A stretch of DNA of 34,138 bases from Planctomycetaceae bacterium (GCA_021732845.1 JAKFUF010000123.1:1-34138), one strand, 5' to 3'; shown: positions 6,465 through 15,438, counted from the first letter of the stretch. Numbers and translations are program-made. The notes: generated by a model not told the origin, from the letters alone.

Positions 6465-7940
6465 TTAGGCCAGCAATTGCGGGATGACGTGGGCGGGTTC
6501 AACGCCAGTCAGCCTTTGGTCGAGGCCCTGATACTTGAAGGTGAACCGTTCGTGGTCGAATCCGAGCAGGTGCAGCACGGTCGCATGGAAGTCGTGGATG
6601 TGGCACGGATCCTTGACGATGTTATAGCTGAAATCATCCGTTTCGCCAAAGATCTGCCCGCCCTTGGAGCCACCGCCGGCCATCCACATCGTGAAGCACC
6701 GCGGGTGGTGGTCGCGGCCGTAGTTTTCCTTCGACAGCCCGCCCTGCGAGTAAATGGTCCGGCCGAATTCGCCGCCCCAGATGATCAGGGTTTCGTCGAA
6801 CAGACCGCGCTGCTTGAGGTCGGTGATCAAGGCGTAGCAGGCCTGATCCACGTCCTTGCACTGGCTCGGCAGGCGGCCCGCGACGTTGGCGTGCGTGTCC
6901 CAGTTGTTGAGGTAGATCTGCACGAACCGCACACCGCGCTCAACCATCCGCCGAGCCAACAGAATGTGGTTGGTGAACGAGCCAGGCTTCTTCGCCTCTT
7001 CACCATACAGTTCGTAGGTCGAGGCCGGCTCGCTGGCGATGTTGGTCAGTTCGGGAACGCTGGCCTGCATGCGGAAGGCAAGTTCGTACTGCTCGATGCG
7101 GGTGCGAGTTTCTGGGTCGCCAAACTGGGCCAGAGTCTGTTCGTTGAGCTGCCGCAGACCGTCCAGCGTCTTGCGGCGGATCTCCGTGGGCACGCCCGGC
7201 GGATTGTTGATGTATAGAATCGGATCGCCGGCGCTGCGGAACGGCGTGGCCGAGTGCTCGCCGGGAAGATAGCCCGACTGCCAGAGCCGGGCGGATATCG
7301 CCTGCACCTGGTCGGTGTTGGTGGGCTTGGCGACCAGCACCACGAAGGTCGGCAGGTCGTTGTTCAGCGAGCCTAAACCGTACGACGCCCACGCCCCCAG
7401 GCAGGGGCGGCCAGTCACCTGGTTGCCGGTCTGCATGTAGGTGATGGCCGGCTCGTGGTTGATCGCCTCGGTGTTCATGCTGCGGATGAAGCACATGTCA
7501 TCCACCACCTTGGCGGTCCACGGCAAGAGTTCCGTGACCCACATGCCCGACTGCCCATGCTGGGCGAACTTGAACTTCGACGGGGCAATCGGGAACCGGG
7601 CCTGACCCGATGTCATGGTGGTCAGACGCTGGCCGTTGCGGATTGTCTCCGGCAAATCCTTGTCATAATAGTCGTTCATCTTCGGCTTGTAGTCATACAG
7701 ATCCATCTGCGGCGGCCCCCCGACCATGTGCAGATAGATCACATGCTTCGCCTTGGGCGCATGATGCGTCATTAACTGCTGCGCCGTGTCGGCAGTCAGC
7801 ACGCCATTGGCACCAAACGCCGACTTCGCCGCGCCGCCACCCAGCAGCGATGCCATCGTCGCCGTGCCCAGCAGGTGCGAGCCCTGGGTGAGGAAATGAC
7901 GGCGGGTCAGGTTCTGCAAGTAGTCTTGAACGGGGTTCAT
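6465..7940 (-). CDS. DUF1501 protein, Tat-exported
   Basis: This is a 491-aa DUF1501 protein. I chose ATG 7940 because GAGG sits seven bases upstream; the longer frame to 8033 runs into an intergenic inverted repeat. The N-terminus has a Tat-like signal, NLTRRHFLTQGSHLLG, followed by a hydrophobic stretch. Landmarks are HMVGGPPQMDLYDYKP near residue 75, PCLGAWASYGLGSLN, and ARRMVERGVRFVQIYLNNWDTH. GGEFGRTIYSQG is followed by GRDHHPRCFTMWMAGGG near 400-425. It lies 157 bases after the large cytochrome gene on the same strand, the classical cytochrome/DUF1501 pairing of planctomycetes. Substrate and reaction are unknown; the protein probably acts outside the cytoplasmic membrane. Confidence 0.92.
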   Translation of the reverse strand: MNPVQDYLQNLTRRHFLTQGSHLLGTATMASLLGGGAAKSAFGANGVLTADTAQQLMTHHAPKAKHVIYLHMVGGPPQMDLYDYKPKMNDYYDKDLPETIRNGQRLTTMTSGQARFPIAPSKFKFAQHGQSGMWVTELLPWTAKVVDDMCFIRSMNTEAINHEPAITYMQTGNQVTGRPCLGAWASYGLGSLNNDLPTFVVLVAKPTNTDQVQAISARLWQSGYLPGEHSATPFRSAGDPILYINNPPGVPTEIRRKTLDGLRQLNEQTLAQFGDPETRTRIEQYELAFRMQASVPELTNIASEPASTYELYGEEAKKPGSFTNHILLARRMVERGVRFVQIYLNNWDTHANVAGRLPSQCKDVDQACYALITDLKQRGLFDETLIIWGGEFGRTIYSQGGLSKENYGRDHHPRCFTMWMAGGGSKGGQIFGETDDFSYNIVKDPCHIHDFHATVLHLLGFDHERFTFKYQGLDQRLTGVEPAHVIPQLLA

Positions 7941-7990
7941 CGGACAGCCTCGTTGAATCGTGAATCGCGTGTGGGATCGGGAATATTGAG

Positions 7991-8074
7991 CCACGGATTG
8001 AACACTGATGAAACACGGATGTATTGAATTCAACCCATCGCCAAATCCGTGTTCAATCTGTGTTTCATCCGTGG
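7991..8074. repeat. Long imperfect inverted repeat (30-bp arms)
   Basis: Arm 7991-8020 (CCACGGATTGAACACTGATG...) and arm 8045-8074 are complementary at 25 of 30 positions around a 24-base loop. Each arm is itself a near-repeat of CACGGATTGAACAC-type units. It lies between the cytochrome stop and the DUF1501 start. It could fold in the transcript and act as an attenuator or stabiliser, or it may be a spread intergenic repeat. Confidence 0.8.
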
Positions 8075-8097
8075 CGACTTCCCTTTGAACTCAACGC

Positions 8098-11000
8098 CTA
8101 CTTGTTCAGCACCTCATCCAGGTTCATGACTTCATTCGCCAGCATCGTCCACGCCGCCAGCAGTGCGGGTTCAATCGTCGCGTCGGGAACTGATTCACCG
8201 GTCGTGATCAGCGCCTTGGCATCTGTTTCGTGACCTCGATAGTACTCCAGTAGTTCCTTCAGCGATTGCTGGACGACTGGCAGCTCGCCGGCATGAAACG
8301 GCCGCGCCAGCAGGCGCTTGGCGAGCAGTTCGAGCTGCTGCTCTTCCGGTCCACCTGATTTCAAGATGACCTGAGAAAGGTTGCGGGCCGCTTCGATGAA
8401 CTGCACGTCGTTAAGAGTCACCAGCGCTTGGAGTGGCGTATTCGTCCGCTCGCGGCGAACAGTGCATTGCTCGCGGGCTGTGGCATTGAAAATCTCCATC
8501 GACGCCGGGGGTGCCGACCGCTTGATGAAGGTGTACAGGCTGCGGCGGTAGAGGTTCTCGCCGGTATCGCGGCGGTAGTCGCGGGTGTTGCTGCCGATCA
8601 TTGCCACCGCTTCCCAGACCCCTTCGGGCTGGTACGGTTTGACACTCGCGCCGCCCAGTTTGGGAACGAGCAGCCCGCTGGCGGCCAGCGCGTAATCGCG
8701 AATCATTTCGGCATCCATGCGGAACCGCGGACCGCGCGACAGATACTTGTTCTGCGGATCCTTGTCCTGCTTCTCGGGAGTTGTGACCGCCGACTGGCGG
8801 TAGGTCGCGGAGGTGACCAGCAGCTTGAAGAACCGTTTGACATCCCATGGAGCGGCGGCCGCATCCAGGCTGGGGGTGCCATCGCGGAACTCCAGCGCCA
8901 GCCAGTCGAGCAGTTCCTGATTGGCTGGCAGTTCGCCACTCACGCCAAAGTCTTCTGCAGTCCGCACGATCCCGCGCCCATACAGTTCTTGCCAGAAGCG
9001 GTTCACCGTGACCCGCGCCGTCAGCGGATGCTCGGCTCGCAGCAGCCACTTCGCCAGACCCAACCGGTTGCGTGGCTCACCATCTGTCCAAGTCGGCAGG
9101 ATCGCCGGAGTGGCGGGCTGCACCTGGTTGCGGCGCTTGTCGTATTCACCTCGGTACAGCACAAACGCCATCGCGCCATCGCCCTTCTCCTGCATGACGT
9201 GGGCCACCGTGCCACGCCCCTTCAACGTCGCTTCTTCGCCCTGCAAGGCGTTGACCTTCGCCTGCAGTTCCTGGTGTTTGGGGTCGAGCGTCGTGAGCCA
9301 CCAGTCGAAGAGTTCGTTCTTCTCGGCGTCAGTGCGGGTCTCGGCCGGCTTCAAAGCCAGAGCCGCTGCACGGGTGGCGGTGGCCAGACGCTTCGTCTGC
9401 GCGGGGTCGAGAGCCACGCTGTACAGCCGCAGGTCTTGCAGCGAGAGCCCATCGAGCCGGGACTGCGTGTGCCGCTGGCCCAGCTTGAACGGGACTTCCG
9501 TGCGGATTGTCGATTTCAGCGCATTGACCGGCGAGGCTGTCGGCTGCGGATTGCCGTCATAATAAACCTTGATCCCTTCGGCTTTGCTTGAGCCGTCGTA
9601 GGTCACGAGGATGTGATGCCACTCGTTGATTTTGACGGGAGTGGTGGCGACGGTCTTGATGGCGTCATCCTGCCACTTGTTGATCACATGCATCCCGACG
9701 CGGCCGCCTTCGACCCAGACATCCCAGCCACGGTAGTCGTGCTGATCGTCCATGCGAGCCATGATCGACCCGGTCATGTTGGGCTTGTCCAGCCGCACCC
9801 ACGCGCTGCAAGTAAATGGCTGATCCTTCTCAAAATCTCCGGCCTCCGGCCATTCCACCTTCGTCTCGGGCAGGAACTGCAAGCCCTTGGTAGCGACGTG
9901 GCCGTCGATCCACCCCGCCTTGCCGGCATTGAGCGGCTTCGGCTCACCCTTGACCTTGGAAGCGAGTTCTTCGCCCATCCCCTCGTTCAGCGTGGCTTCC
10001 AGCAGCACTTTGTCGCTGGGGATCGACAGGCCGAACTCTTCGATTTTCGCCGCCGTCAACCAAGCCTGGAAATCCGGCTGGGCCGAAGTGCGGCGGTCCG
10101 TCACCTGCTGTCTGGCATCCGCCAGTTCTTTGCCAATCAACTGCCAGCGGGGCCGGTCATCGGCCATTGGCACAACAATCACCGGAGGCGTGTCCTTGAT
10201 GTTGCCATCCATCGCCGCCTGCGTGGTGTTGTTGAAGAACGCGGCGAGTTCGTAGAACTCTTTCTGGCTCAGCGGGTCAAACTTGTGGTCGTGGCACACG
10301 GCACAGCCGGCGGTCATGCCGAGCCACACCTGCGAGGTGGTTTCCGTCCGGTCTCGGTTGTAAAGAACCAAGTACTCTTCGGCGATCGCTCCGCCTTCGC
10401 TGGTGGTGATGTTGCAGCGGTTGAAGCCGGACGCGATCTGCTGATCCAGCGTGCGATTGGGCAACAGGTCACCAGCCAGTTGTTCAACCGTGAACTGGTC
10501 AAATGGCATGTTCTGGTTGAACGCGCCGATCACCCAGGCGCGGTAGGCCCAGTTTTCGCGGTAATTGTCGAAATGAATGCCGTTGGTGTCGGCATAACGG
10601 GCGGCGTCCAGCCAGTAGCGGCCGCGGTGTTCACCCCAGTGCTTCGAGGCCAACAACTTGTCGACCAGTTTTTCGTAGGCGTCGGCTGCCGTATCGGCGA
10701 CAAATTCTTCCACGAGTTCTGTCGCTGGCGGCAGCCCGGTCAAGTCGAGGCTCAGCCGGCGGGCCAGCGTGCGGCGGTCGGCTTCGGGTGCAGGGCTGAG
10801 CCCCAGCGCCTCAAGTTTCGCCAGCACAAACCGGTCGAGCGGGCTGCGGACCCACGCTTCGTTTTTCACCGCTGGCGGTACCGGCCGCGTTGGGGCGATA
10901 AAGGACCAGTGTGGCTGATACTCTGCCCCCTGTTCGATCCACCGCTTCAAAGTCTCTTTTTGAGCAGCGGTCAGCATCTTCTTCGTGGCTGGCGGTGGCA

Positions 11001-11277
11001 TCACTTCTTCAGGTTCCGCCGACACGATGCGATGCAGCAGTTCGCTGTCGTCCGGTCTGCCGGGAACGATCGCCTTCTTGTCGACCGCCGCTTGGAATTT
11101 GTCGAGCCGCAATTCGCCCTTGCGGGCGGCACTGTCGGGGCCGTGACAGGCGAAGCAGTTTTCCGCCAAAATGGGGCGGATGTCGCGGTTGTATTCCAGC
11201 CGGTCGTCGGCCGCATGCACGACATGCGCGCCAAACATTAAACCAGCGAACAGACCGAGGCGGGCAAAACGCATCAT
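8098..11277 (-). CDS. Planctomycete cytochrome: PSCyt1 + DUF1549 + LamG-like + DUF1553
   Basis: This is a 1059-aa exported protein. A signal peptide covers residues 1-22 (LGLFAGLMFGAHVVHA). Next comes a PSCyt1 cytochrome domain with haem c motif CFACH at 41-45 and a likely distal ligand in EVMPPP near 91-96. DUF1549 (PSCyt2) spans about 145-355 and contains a second CxxCH at 325-329 (CAVCHDHKFDP). A concanavalin/LamG-like segment follows at about 420-630, including TCSAWVRLDKPNMTGSIMAR and EWHHILVTYDG. DUF1553 (PSD1) spans about 720-1000, with RVTVNRFWQELYGRGIV, FGVSGELP and RERTNTPLQALVTLND. Family members are thought to be electron-transfer or binding proteins working with DUF1501 partners; the LamG-like part suggests glycan binding. 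It is the first gene of a minus-strand run with two DUF1501 genes. Confidence 0.93.
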   Translation of the reverse strand: MMRFARLGLFAGLMFGAHVVHAADDRLEYNRDIRPILAENCFACHGPDSAARKGELRLDKFQAAVDKKAIVPGRPDDSELLHRIVSAEPEEVMPPPATKKMLTAAQKETLKRWIEQGAEYQPHWSFIAPTRPVPPAVKNEAWVRSPLDRFVLAKLEALGLSPAPEADRRTLARRLSLDLTGLPPATELVEEFVADTAADAYEKLVDKLLASKHWGEHRGRYWLDAARYADTNGIHFDNYRENWAYRAWVIGAFNQNMPFDQFTVEQLAGDLLPNRTLDQQIASGFNRCNITTSEGGAIAEEYLVLYNRDRTETTSQVWLGMTAGCAVCHDHKFDPLSQKEFYELAAFFNNTTQAAMDGNIKDTPPVIVVPMADDRPRWQLIGKELADARQQVTDRRTSAQPDFQAWLTAAKIEEFGLSIPSDKVLLEATLNEGMGEELASKVKGEPKPLNAGKAGWIDGHVATKGLQFLPETKVEWPEAGDFEKDQPFTCSAWVRLDKPNMTGSIMARMDDQHDYRGWDVWVEGGRVGMHVINKWQDDAIKTVATTPVKINEWHHILVTYDGSSKAEGIKVYYDGNPQPTASPVNALKSTIRTEVPFKLGQRHTQSRLDGLSLQDLRLYSVALDPAQTKRLATATRAAALALKPAETRTDAEKNELFDWWLTTLDPKHQELQAKVNALQGEEATLKGRGTVAHVMQEKGDGAMAFVLYRGEYDKRRNQVQPATPAILPTWTDGEPRNRLGLAKWLLRAEHPLTARVTVNRFWQELYGRGIVRTAEDFGVSGELPANQELLDWLALEFRDGTPSLDAAAAPWDVKRFFKLLVTSATYRQSAVTTPEKQDKDPQNKYLSRGPRFRMDAEMIRDYALAASGLLVPKLGGASVKPYQPEGVWEAVAMIGSNTRDYRRDTGENLYRRSLYTFIKRSAPPASMEIFNATAREQCTVRRERTNTPLQALVTLNDVQFIEAARNLSQVILKSGGPEEQQLELLAKRLLARPFHAGELPVVQQSLKELLEYYRGHETDAKALITTGESVPDATIEPALLAAWTMLANEVMNLDEVLNK

Positions 11278-11550
11278 CGTAAGGGGAATCCTTACTGGAG
11301 AGTTCGAATTGTGCGGAGAAGACCAGCGGTCATCGTCACGGCACGAATACTTTGGGAGGGAGTGAGGCGGGCATCACCAAATCTTATGGTACGATCCTGG
11401 TCGGCGCTTGACAACCGCGCGCACCGGCAAACTCAAGGAACTTTTGCCGGCGGAATCCGCACGAAATCCTCCCGTTTGAAACGCCGTGGGACAGATCCGG
11501 GTATAATCAGCCGTTGCGTCTCCTAATCCGTGCTTGCTGGCTGCATTGCC
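11278..11550. other. Divergent intergenic region between two cytochrome genes
   Basis: The two DUF1549/DUF1553 genes diverge from this region, so it should hold promoters for both operons. A perfect TATAAT is visible for the plus-strand gene (11502-11507). I could not identify a convincing promoter for the minus-strand gene. Confidence 0.5.
11476..11507 (+). promoter_or_regulatory. Candidate sigma70-type promoter
   Basis: TATAAT at 11502-11507 matches the -10 consensus exactly and lies 43 bases before the ATG at 11551. The closest -35-like hexamer is TTGAAA at 11476-11481, but its 20-base spacing is longer than the usual 17. The -10 element is the stronger half of the call. Confidence 0.45.
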
Positions 11551-13197
11551 ATGACCCGTTTGCGCAAGTCGCCTTCGACCTTCACCTTGCTGCTGCCAAT
11601 TCTGGCCGTTGCCGGATTTGCCGCGGTGGTCTTCGCGGCGGCGCGGAGCCCGGTCGGCGTGTCGGGGAGAGAAGTGGGAGCCGAAATCTCGAATTTGAAG
11701 CCGACCGTGTTGGTTGTCGACCGGACGCTTGCCAAAGAGTGGAAGGATGTGGGGGCCACGCCGGCGTCAGCGGCCACGGATCTGCAAGTTTTTCGGCGGC
11801 TCTCGCTGGCGCTCTTTGGGATGATCCCGTCGCTGGAAGAAATCCGTTCCTTCGAAGCCGACACACGGCCCGACCGGCTGGACCATTGGACACGGCGGAT
11901 GCTGGCCGATCCCCGGTTCAATGACTATTTCGCCGAACGCCTGGCCCGGATGGTGGTTGGCACTGAAGGCGGACAGTTCATCATTTATCGCCGGGACCGG
12001 TTCGTCGAGTGGCTCAGCAACCAGCTTAAGGACGGTGTGCCCTGGGATCACACGGTCCGCAGCATGCTCACCCAGCAGGGGCTGTCGACCGATCGGCCGG
12101 CGGTCAATTTCGTGGCCGCGGCCATCAACGAGGGTGACATCGACGAGAACAAGCTGGCCGGCCGAACAGCGCGGGCCTTCTTGGGACAACGAATGGATTG
12201 TGCCCAGTGCCACGACCATCCGTTCGCGGTCTGGAAGCAGGAGCAGTTTGAGGGATTGGCCAGTTTCTTTGGTCAGACCAAACAGACCATCACTGGTGTG
12301 GAAGATATGCCAGTCCAGAACGGTGTTCAGCAGGAGTACAAAGTTCAGGATCGCAAGACGTTGAAGGATCGGGTCGTTGAGCCACGGGTGCCGTTTCATC
12401 CGGAGTGGATGCCCCAGGAGGGCAGCCGACGCGAAAAGTTGGCTGCATGGATCACGCATCCGGAAAATCGGCGGTTTGAACGGGCCATCGCCAACCGGGT
12501 GTGGGGTTTTGTCTTTGGCAAGCCGTACCTCGAACCCGTGGATGACCTGGAAGATCCCAAGGATGGCGAAACGGACATGCTGGACGTGCTTGGGACGGAA
12601 TTTCGCGAGAAGGGGTACGATCTGCGCCGTCTGGTGCAGACCATCGTCTCCTCGAAGGCGTTTCGCACCAGTTCCGAGCCACCAGCCGGGGCCGACGAGA
12701 AGGCAACGCACCTCTCGGAGTGCCACTGGGCGGTGTTCCCGCTGATTCGGCTGCGGCCGGAGCAGGTCATCGGCTCCATGCTGCAAAGCTCATCGGTCCA
12801 GACCGTCGACTACAACAGCAACCTGCTGTTCCGCCTGATCCGCATCACGCGCAGAAGCGACTTTGTGAAGGAATACGGCGATTTCGGCGACGACGAACTG
12901 CAGTTGCATGGGGGCACCATTCCCCAGCGGCTGTTGATGATGAACGGACAGCTCGCAGCCGAGGTGTTTGAGGCTGGTTTCTTCAACCCGACTTCGCGGC
13001 TCTCTGTCATGAACTCGTCCGACGAGAAATGCGTCGAAAACGCCTATCTCGTTTGTCTGACTCGCCGCCCCACCGCTGAAGAGTCGACCCATTTTTCAGG
13101 CCGCCTAAAGGACCTGAAGGGTGGTGAACGTCGAAAGGCCGTCGAAGATATGATGTGGAGCCTCGTAAACTCGACTGAGTTTTCGTGGAACCACTAG
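11551..13197 (+). CDS. DUF1549/DUF1553 (PSCyt2/PSD1) domain protein
   Basis: This is a 548-aa protein, if read from ATG 11551; a GTG at 11530 would add seven residues. The N-terminus has an uncleaved or signal-type hydrophobic helix (STFTLLLPILAVAGFAAVVFAAA). DUF1549 covers about 50-240 and includes the single haem-type motif CAQCH (217-221) followed by DHPFAVWKQEQFEGLASFF. DUF1553 covers about 280-540, with REKLAAWITHPENRRFERAIANRVWGFVFGKPYLEPVDD as the landmark. It lacks the PSCyt1 domain seen in the larger cytochrome of this window. A DUF1501 gene follows on the same strand after 142 bases, so the two form the usual pair. The protein is expected to be membrane-anchored on the outer face of the cytoplasmic membrane. 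Confidence 0.9.
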   Translation: MTRLRKSPSTFTLLLPILAVAGFAAVVFAAARSPVGVSGREVGAEISNLKPTVLVVDRTLAKEWKDVGATPASAATDLQVFRRLSLALFGMIPSLEEIRSFEADTRPDRLDHWTRRMLADPRFNDYFAERLARMVVGTEGGQFIIYRRDRFVEWLSNQLKDGVPWDHTVRSMLTQQGLSTDRPAVNFVAAAINEGDIDENKLAGRTARAFLGQRMDCAQCHDHPFAVWKQEQFEGLASFFGQTKQTITGVEDMPVQNGVQQEYKVQDRKTLKDRVVEPRVPFHPEWMPQEGSRREKLAAWITHPENRRFERAIANRVWGFVFGKPYLEPVDDLEDPKDGETDMLDVLGTEFREKGYDLRRLVQTIVSSKAFRTSSEPPAGADEKATHLSECHWAVFPLIRLRPEQVIGSMLQSSSVQTVDYNSNLLFRLIRITRRSDFVKEYGDFGDDELQLHGGTIPQRLLMMNGQLAAEVFEAGFFNPTSRLSVMNSSDEKCVENAYLVCLTRRPTAEESTHFSGRLKDLKGGERRKAVEDMMWSLVNSTEFSWNH

Positions 13198-13203
13198 GAG
13201 GGG

Positions 13204-13303
13204 GAATGACTCAATGTCCAATGTCCCAATGACCAATCGTCGTTGTTGGGATCTCCGCTCTTAAAAAGCATTGGTCATTGCTTCATTGGACATTGGGTCA
13301 TTC
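13204..13303. repeat. Long imperfect inverted repeat of CAATGTCC/CATTGG units (34-bp arms)
   Basis: Arm 13204-13237 and arm 13270-13303 are complementary at 30 of 34 positions around a 32-base loop. The arms are built of reiterated CCAATG-type words (GACTCAATGTCCAATGTCCC...). The repeat fills most of the spacer between the cytochrome stop and the DUF1501 start. It may be a transcript hairpin or a mobile intergenic repeat. Confidence 0.8.
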
Positions 13304-13339
13304 ACAAAGAGATTGCTCCATTTTTGAAACGCGCACACC

Positions 13340-14602
13340 ATGTCCACTCCACTCTCGTCCCGCCGCGATTTCCTCCGGATTTCTTCGGGGCTCGGTCTGT
13401 CGATTTTGCTGCCGGCACTCGACCTGCGGGCGGCGACGGAGCGCGGGCCGGCGCGGCCGAAGTCGCTGATCACCCTCTGGATGGCGGGCGGTCCCAGCCA
13501 GCTCGAGACGTGGGATCCGCATCCTGGCACCAAAATCGGCGGGCCGACCAAGGCGATCAAGACCAACGTCGAAGGCCTGAGCATTGCCGACCACTTCCCT
13601 CGGATGGCGGAGCGGATGGATTCTGTATGCGTGATCCGCTCGCTGGTCTCCAAAGAGGGCGATCACGAACGTGCGACGTACATGCTCAAGACCGGCTTTC
13701 GCCCCGCGCCGGCGCTGATCCACCCGTCACTGTCGGCGATTGTCGCCCAGAAGTATGACGAAGACGGCTGCAAGGATCTGGCAATTCCCCGCATTATTTC
13801 GTTTTCGCCGAACCAGTGGCCTGCGCGCGGCGGTTTCTTGGGCGACCAGTACGACGCCTTCAAAATCTTCGACCCGAAGGAGAATCTGCACAATCTGGCG
13901 GCGCGGGTCCAGGGGACGCGACAGTCGCAGCGGGTGGAAAATCTGAGCGTCGTGGAGAAATCGTTTGCCCGCAAGCGGGCTCAGGCCAAGGCGACGCTGC
14001 ATGAAGAGACGGTCAAAAGCGCGCTGACCATGATGACCTCCGACCAGCTCAAGGCGTTCAAGATTGACGAAGAGCCCAAAGCGGTACGCGACGCTTACGG
14101 CGATTCGCAGTTCGGTCAGGGATGCCTGGCGGCGCGGCGATTGGTGGAAGTCGGCGTCCGCGCCGTTGAAGTCACCCTGGATGGCTTCGACACCCACGCC
14201 GACAACTTCACGGGCCATGCCCTGCGGGGCGAGAAGGTCGACCCCGCGTTTGCGGCGCTCATTCATGACCTGAAGGAGCGCGACCTGTGGGATTCGACGG
14301 TCGTCCTGTGCATCGGCGAATTCGGCCGGTCGCCGGCGATCAACCCCTTCAGCGGCCGCGATCACTGGCCCAGTGGCTTCTCCGCCGTCGTGGGCGGAGC
14401 CGGCTTCAAGCAGGGGCTGGTCCTCGGCAAAACAGATCCCGAAGGCGTGGCCAAGATGCCCGAAGACCCGATCGAGGTCCAGGATTTGTACGCCACGGTA
14501 CTGAAGAACCTGGGCGTCGACTTCGCCCGCGAGCGCATGACCCCCATCGGCCGCCCGATGCAGTTCAGCGCGGGAACGCCGATTGACCGGCTGCTGGCAT
14601 AG
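13340..14602 (+). CDS. DUF1501 protein, Tat-exported
   Basis: This is a 420-aa DUF1501 protein with a clear twin-arginine signal (SSRRDFLRISSGLGLSILLP) at residues 6-25. Landmarks are WMAGGPSQLETWDPHPG near 47, FPRMAERMDSVCVIRSL, ARRLVEVGVRAVEVTLDGFDTH, and IGEFGRSPAIN followed by GRDHWPSGFS near 330-350. It is shorter than the other three DUF1501 proteins here and probably belongs to a different subfamily. It follows the DUF1549/DUF1553 gene, and the pair likely forms one operon. The repeat at 13204-13303 lies in its leader. The reaction catalysed, if any, is unknown. Confidence 0.92.
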   Translation: MSTPLSSRRDFLRISSGLGLSILLPALDLRAATERGPARPKSLITLWMAGGPSQLETWDPHPGTKIGGPTKAIKTNVEGLSIADHFPRMAERMDSVCVIRSLVSKEGDHERATYMLKTGFRPAPALIHPSLSAIVAQKYDEDGCKDLAIPRIISFSPNQWPARGGFLGDQYDAFKIFDPKENLHNLAARVQGTRQSQRVENLSVVEKSFARKRAQAKATLHEETVKSALTMMTSDQLKAFKIDEEPKAVRDAYGDSQFGQGCLAARRLVEVGVRAVEVTLDGFDTHADNFTGHALRGEKVDPAFAALIHDLKERDLWDSTVVLCIGEFGRSPAINPFSGRDHWPSGFSAVVGGAGFKQGLVLGKTDPEGVAKMPEDPIEVQDLYATVLKNLGVDFARERMTPIGRPMQFSAGTPIDRLLA

Positions 14603-14681
14603 CGACTCACCAGATGCTTGGAGCCCGCGAGGGCAACTCAAGACTTGCAGCGACCTGGAGAGTAGTGAAGAAGGGTAAGGC

Positions 14682-14716
14682 AAAAAAAGAACTCGCGGAA
14701 TTCCGCGAGTTCTTGG
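14682..14716 (-). terminator. Rho-independent terminator with perfect 28-bp palindrome
   Basis: Bases 14687-14714 form a perfect palindrome (AAGAACTCGCGGAA and its complement). On the minus strand it runs directly into seven T residues (complement of 14682-14688). It therefore terminates the carbonic anhydrase transcript, and on the plus strand it may weakly terminate the DUF1501 transcript. Confidence 0.9.
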
Positions 14717-14796
14717 ACTCACAATCGTGCGTTTGGGTCTGCCGTGGTCGGCGACTGGGCGGTCGATCTTGTGTCGCCCCATCCACACCACGAGGC

Positions 14797-15438
14797 TCAG
14801 TGCTTGGATTCTTCTTCCTTCACTTCATTTTCGAACTCCATTCCGTCCATCACCACTTTGATCAGTCCGGTGGAGATGTCGTAGACCCAGCCGTGCAGGC
14901 GCGGGCTGGAGGGATCCCTCTTCCAAGCTTCGCGGATCATGCTCAGATGTGACAGGTGTTTGACCTGCAACAGCACGTTCTCCTCCACGACGTGGCGGTA
15001 GTATTCGTCCTTCGGCATCCGGTCCTTGCGCCAGCCCAACCGGTCGTCGACCCAGCGTTTGGCCCAGCCGGTGATCATCAGCCAGTCGCCGATGTAGCCG
15101 GTCGTGACCTCTTTGGCGCAGGCGGCCTTCACGCCGCCACACTCGTAGTGACCGCAGATGACGATGTCCGGAACCTTCAGCACTTCAACCGCGTATTGGA
15201 TCACGGCGGCAATGTTAATATCATTGTAGGCCACGACGTTCGCGACATTGCGGTGAATGAACACCTCGCCGGGACCGCAGTTCAGCAGTTGTTCGGCGGC
15301 CACGCGCGAGTCGGAACAGCCGATCCACAGCAGCCGTGGCTTCTGGCCTTCCACATGCCGCGAAAAATACTCGGGATCGACTTTCAACTGGGCTTCCGCC
15401 CACTCACGGTTGCGTTGCAGCAGGTCATTTACGGACAT
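14797..15438 (-). CDS. can: Beta-class carbonic anhydrase
   Basis: This 213-aa enzyme interconverts CO2 and bicarbonate in the cytoplasm, supplying bicarbonate to carboxylases and carbamoyl phosphate synthesis. The zinc ligands of the beta class are present: C41 in CSDSR, H97 and C100 in GHYECGG. The D43-R45 dyad is also conserved. The whole protein aligns by eye with the E. coli Can type (KPRLLWIGCSDSR, VFIHRNVANVV, QYAVEVLKVPDIVICGH, REAWKR). I chose ATG 15438 because family homology begins there; the open frame continues to 15546. The terminator at 14682-14716 lies downstream. It sits beside argF on the same strand, which would consume bicarbonate-derived carbamoyl phosphate, but the 184-base gap leaves co-transcription unproven. 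Confidence 0.95.
   Translation of the reverse strand: MSVNDLLQRNREWAEAQLKVDPEYFSRHVEGQKPRLLWIGCSDSRVAAEQLLNCGPGEVFIHRNVANVVAYNDINIAAVIQYAVEVLKVPDIVICGHYECGGVKAACAKEVTTGYIGDWLMITGWAKRWVDDRLGWRKDRMPKDEYYRHVVEENVLLQVKHLSHLSMIREAWKRDPSSPRLHGWVYDISTGLIKVVMDGMEFENEVKEEESKH

Noticed and set aside
9613-11241. A 542-codon open frame on the plus strand.
   Set aside because: It is the antisense shadow of the cytochrome gene, which has strong domain landmarks on the minus strand.
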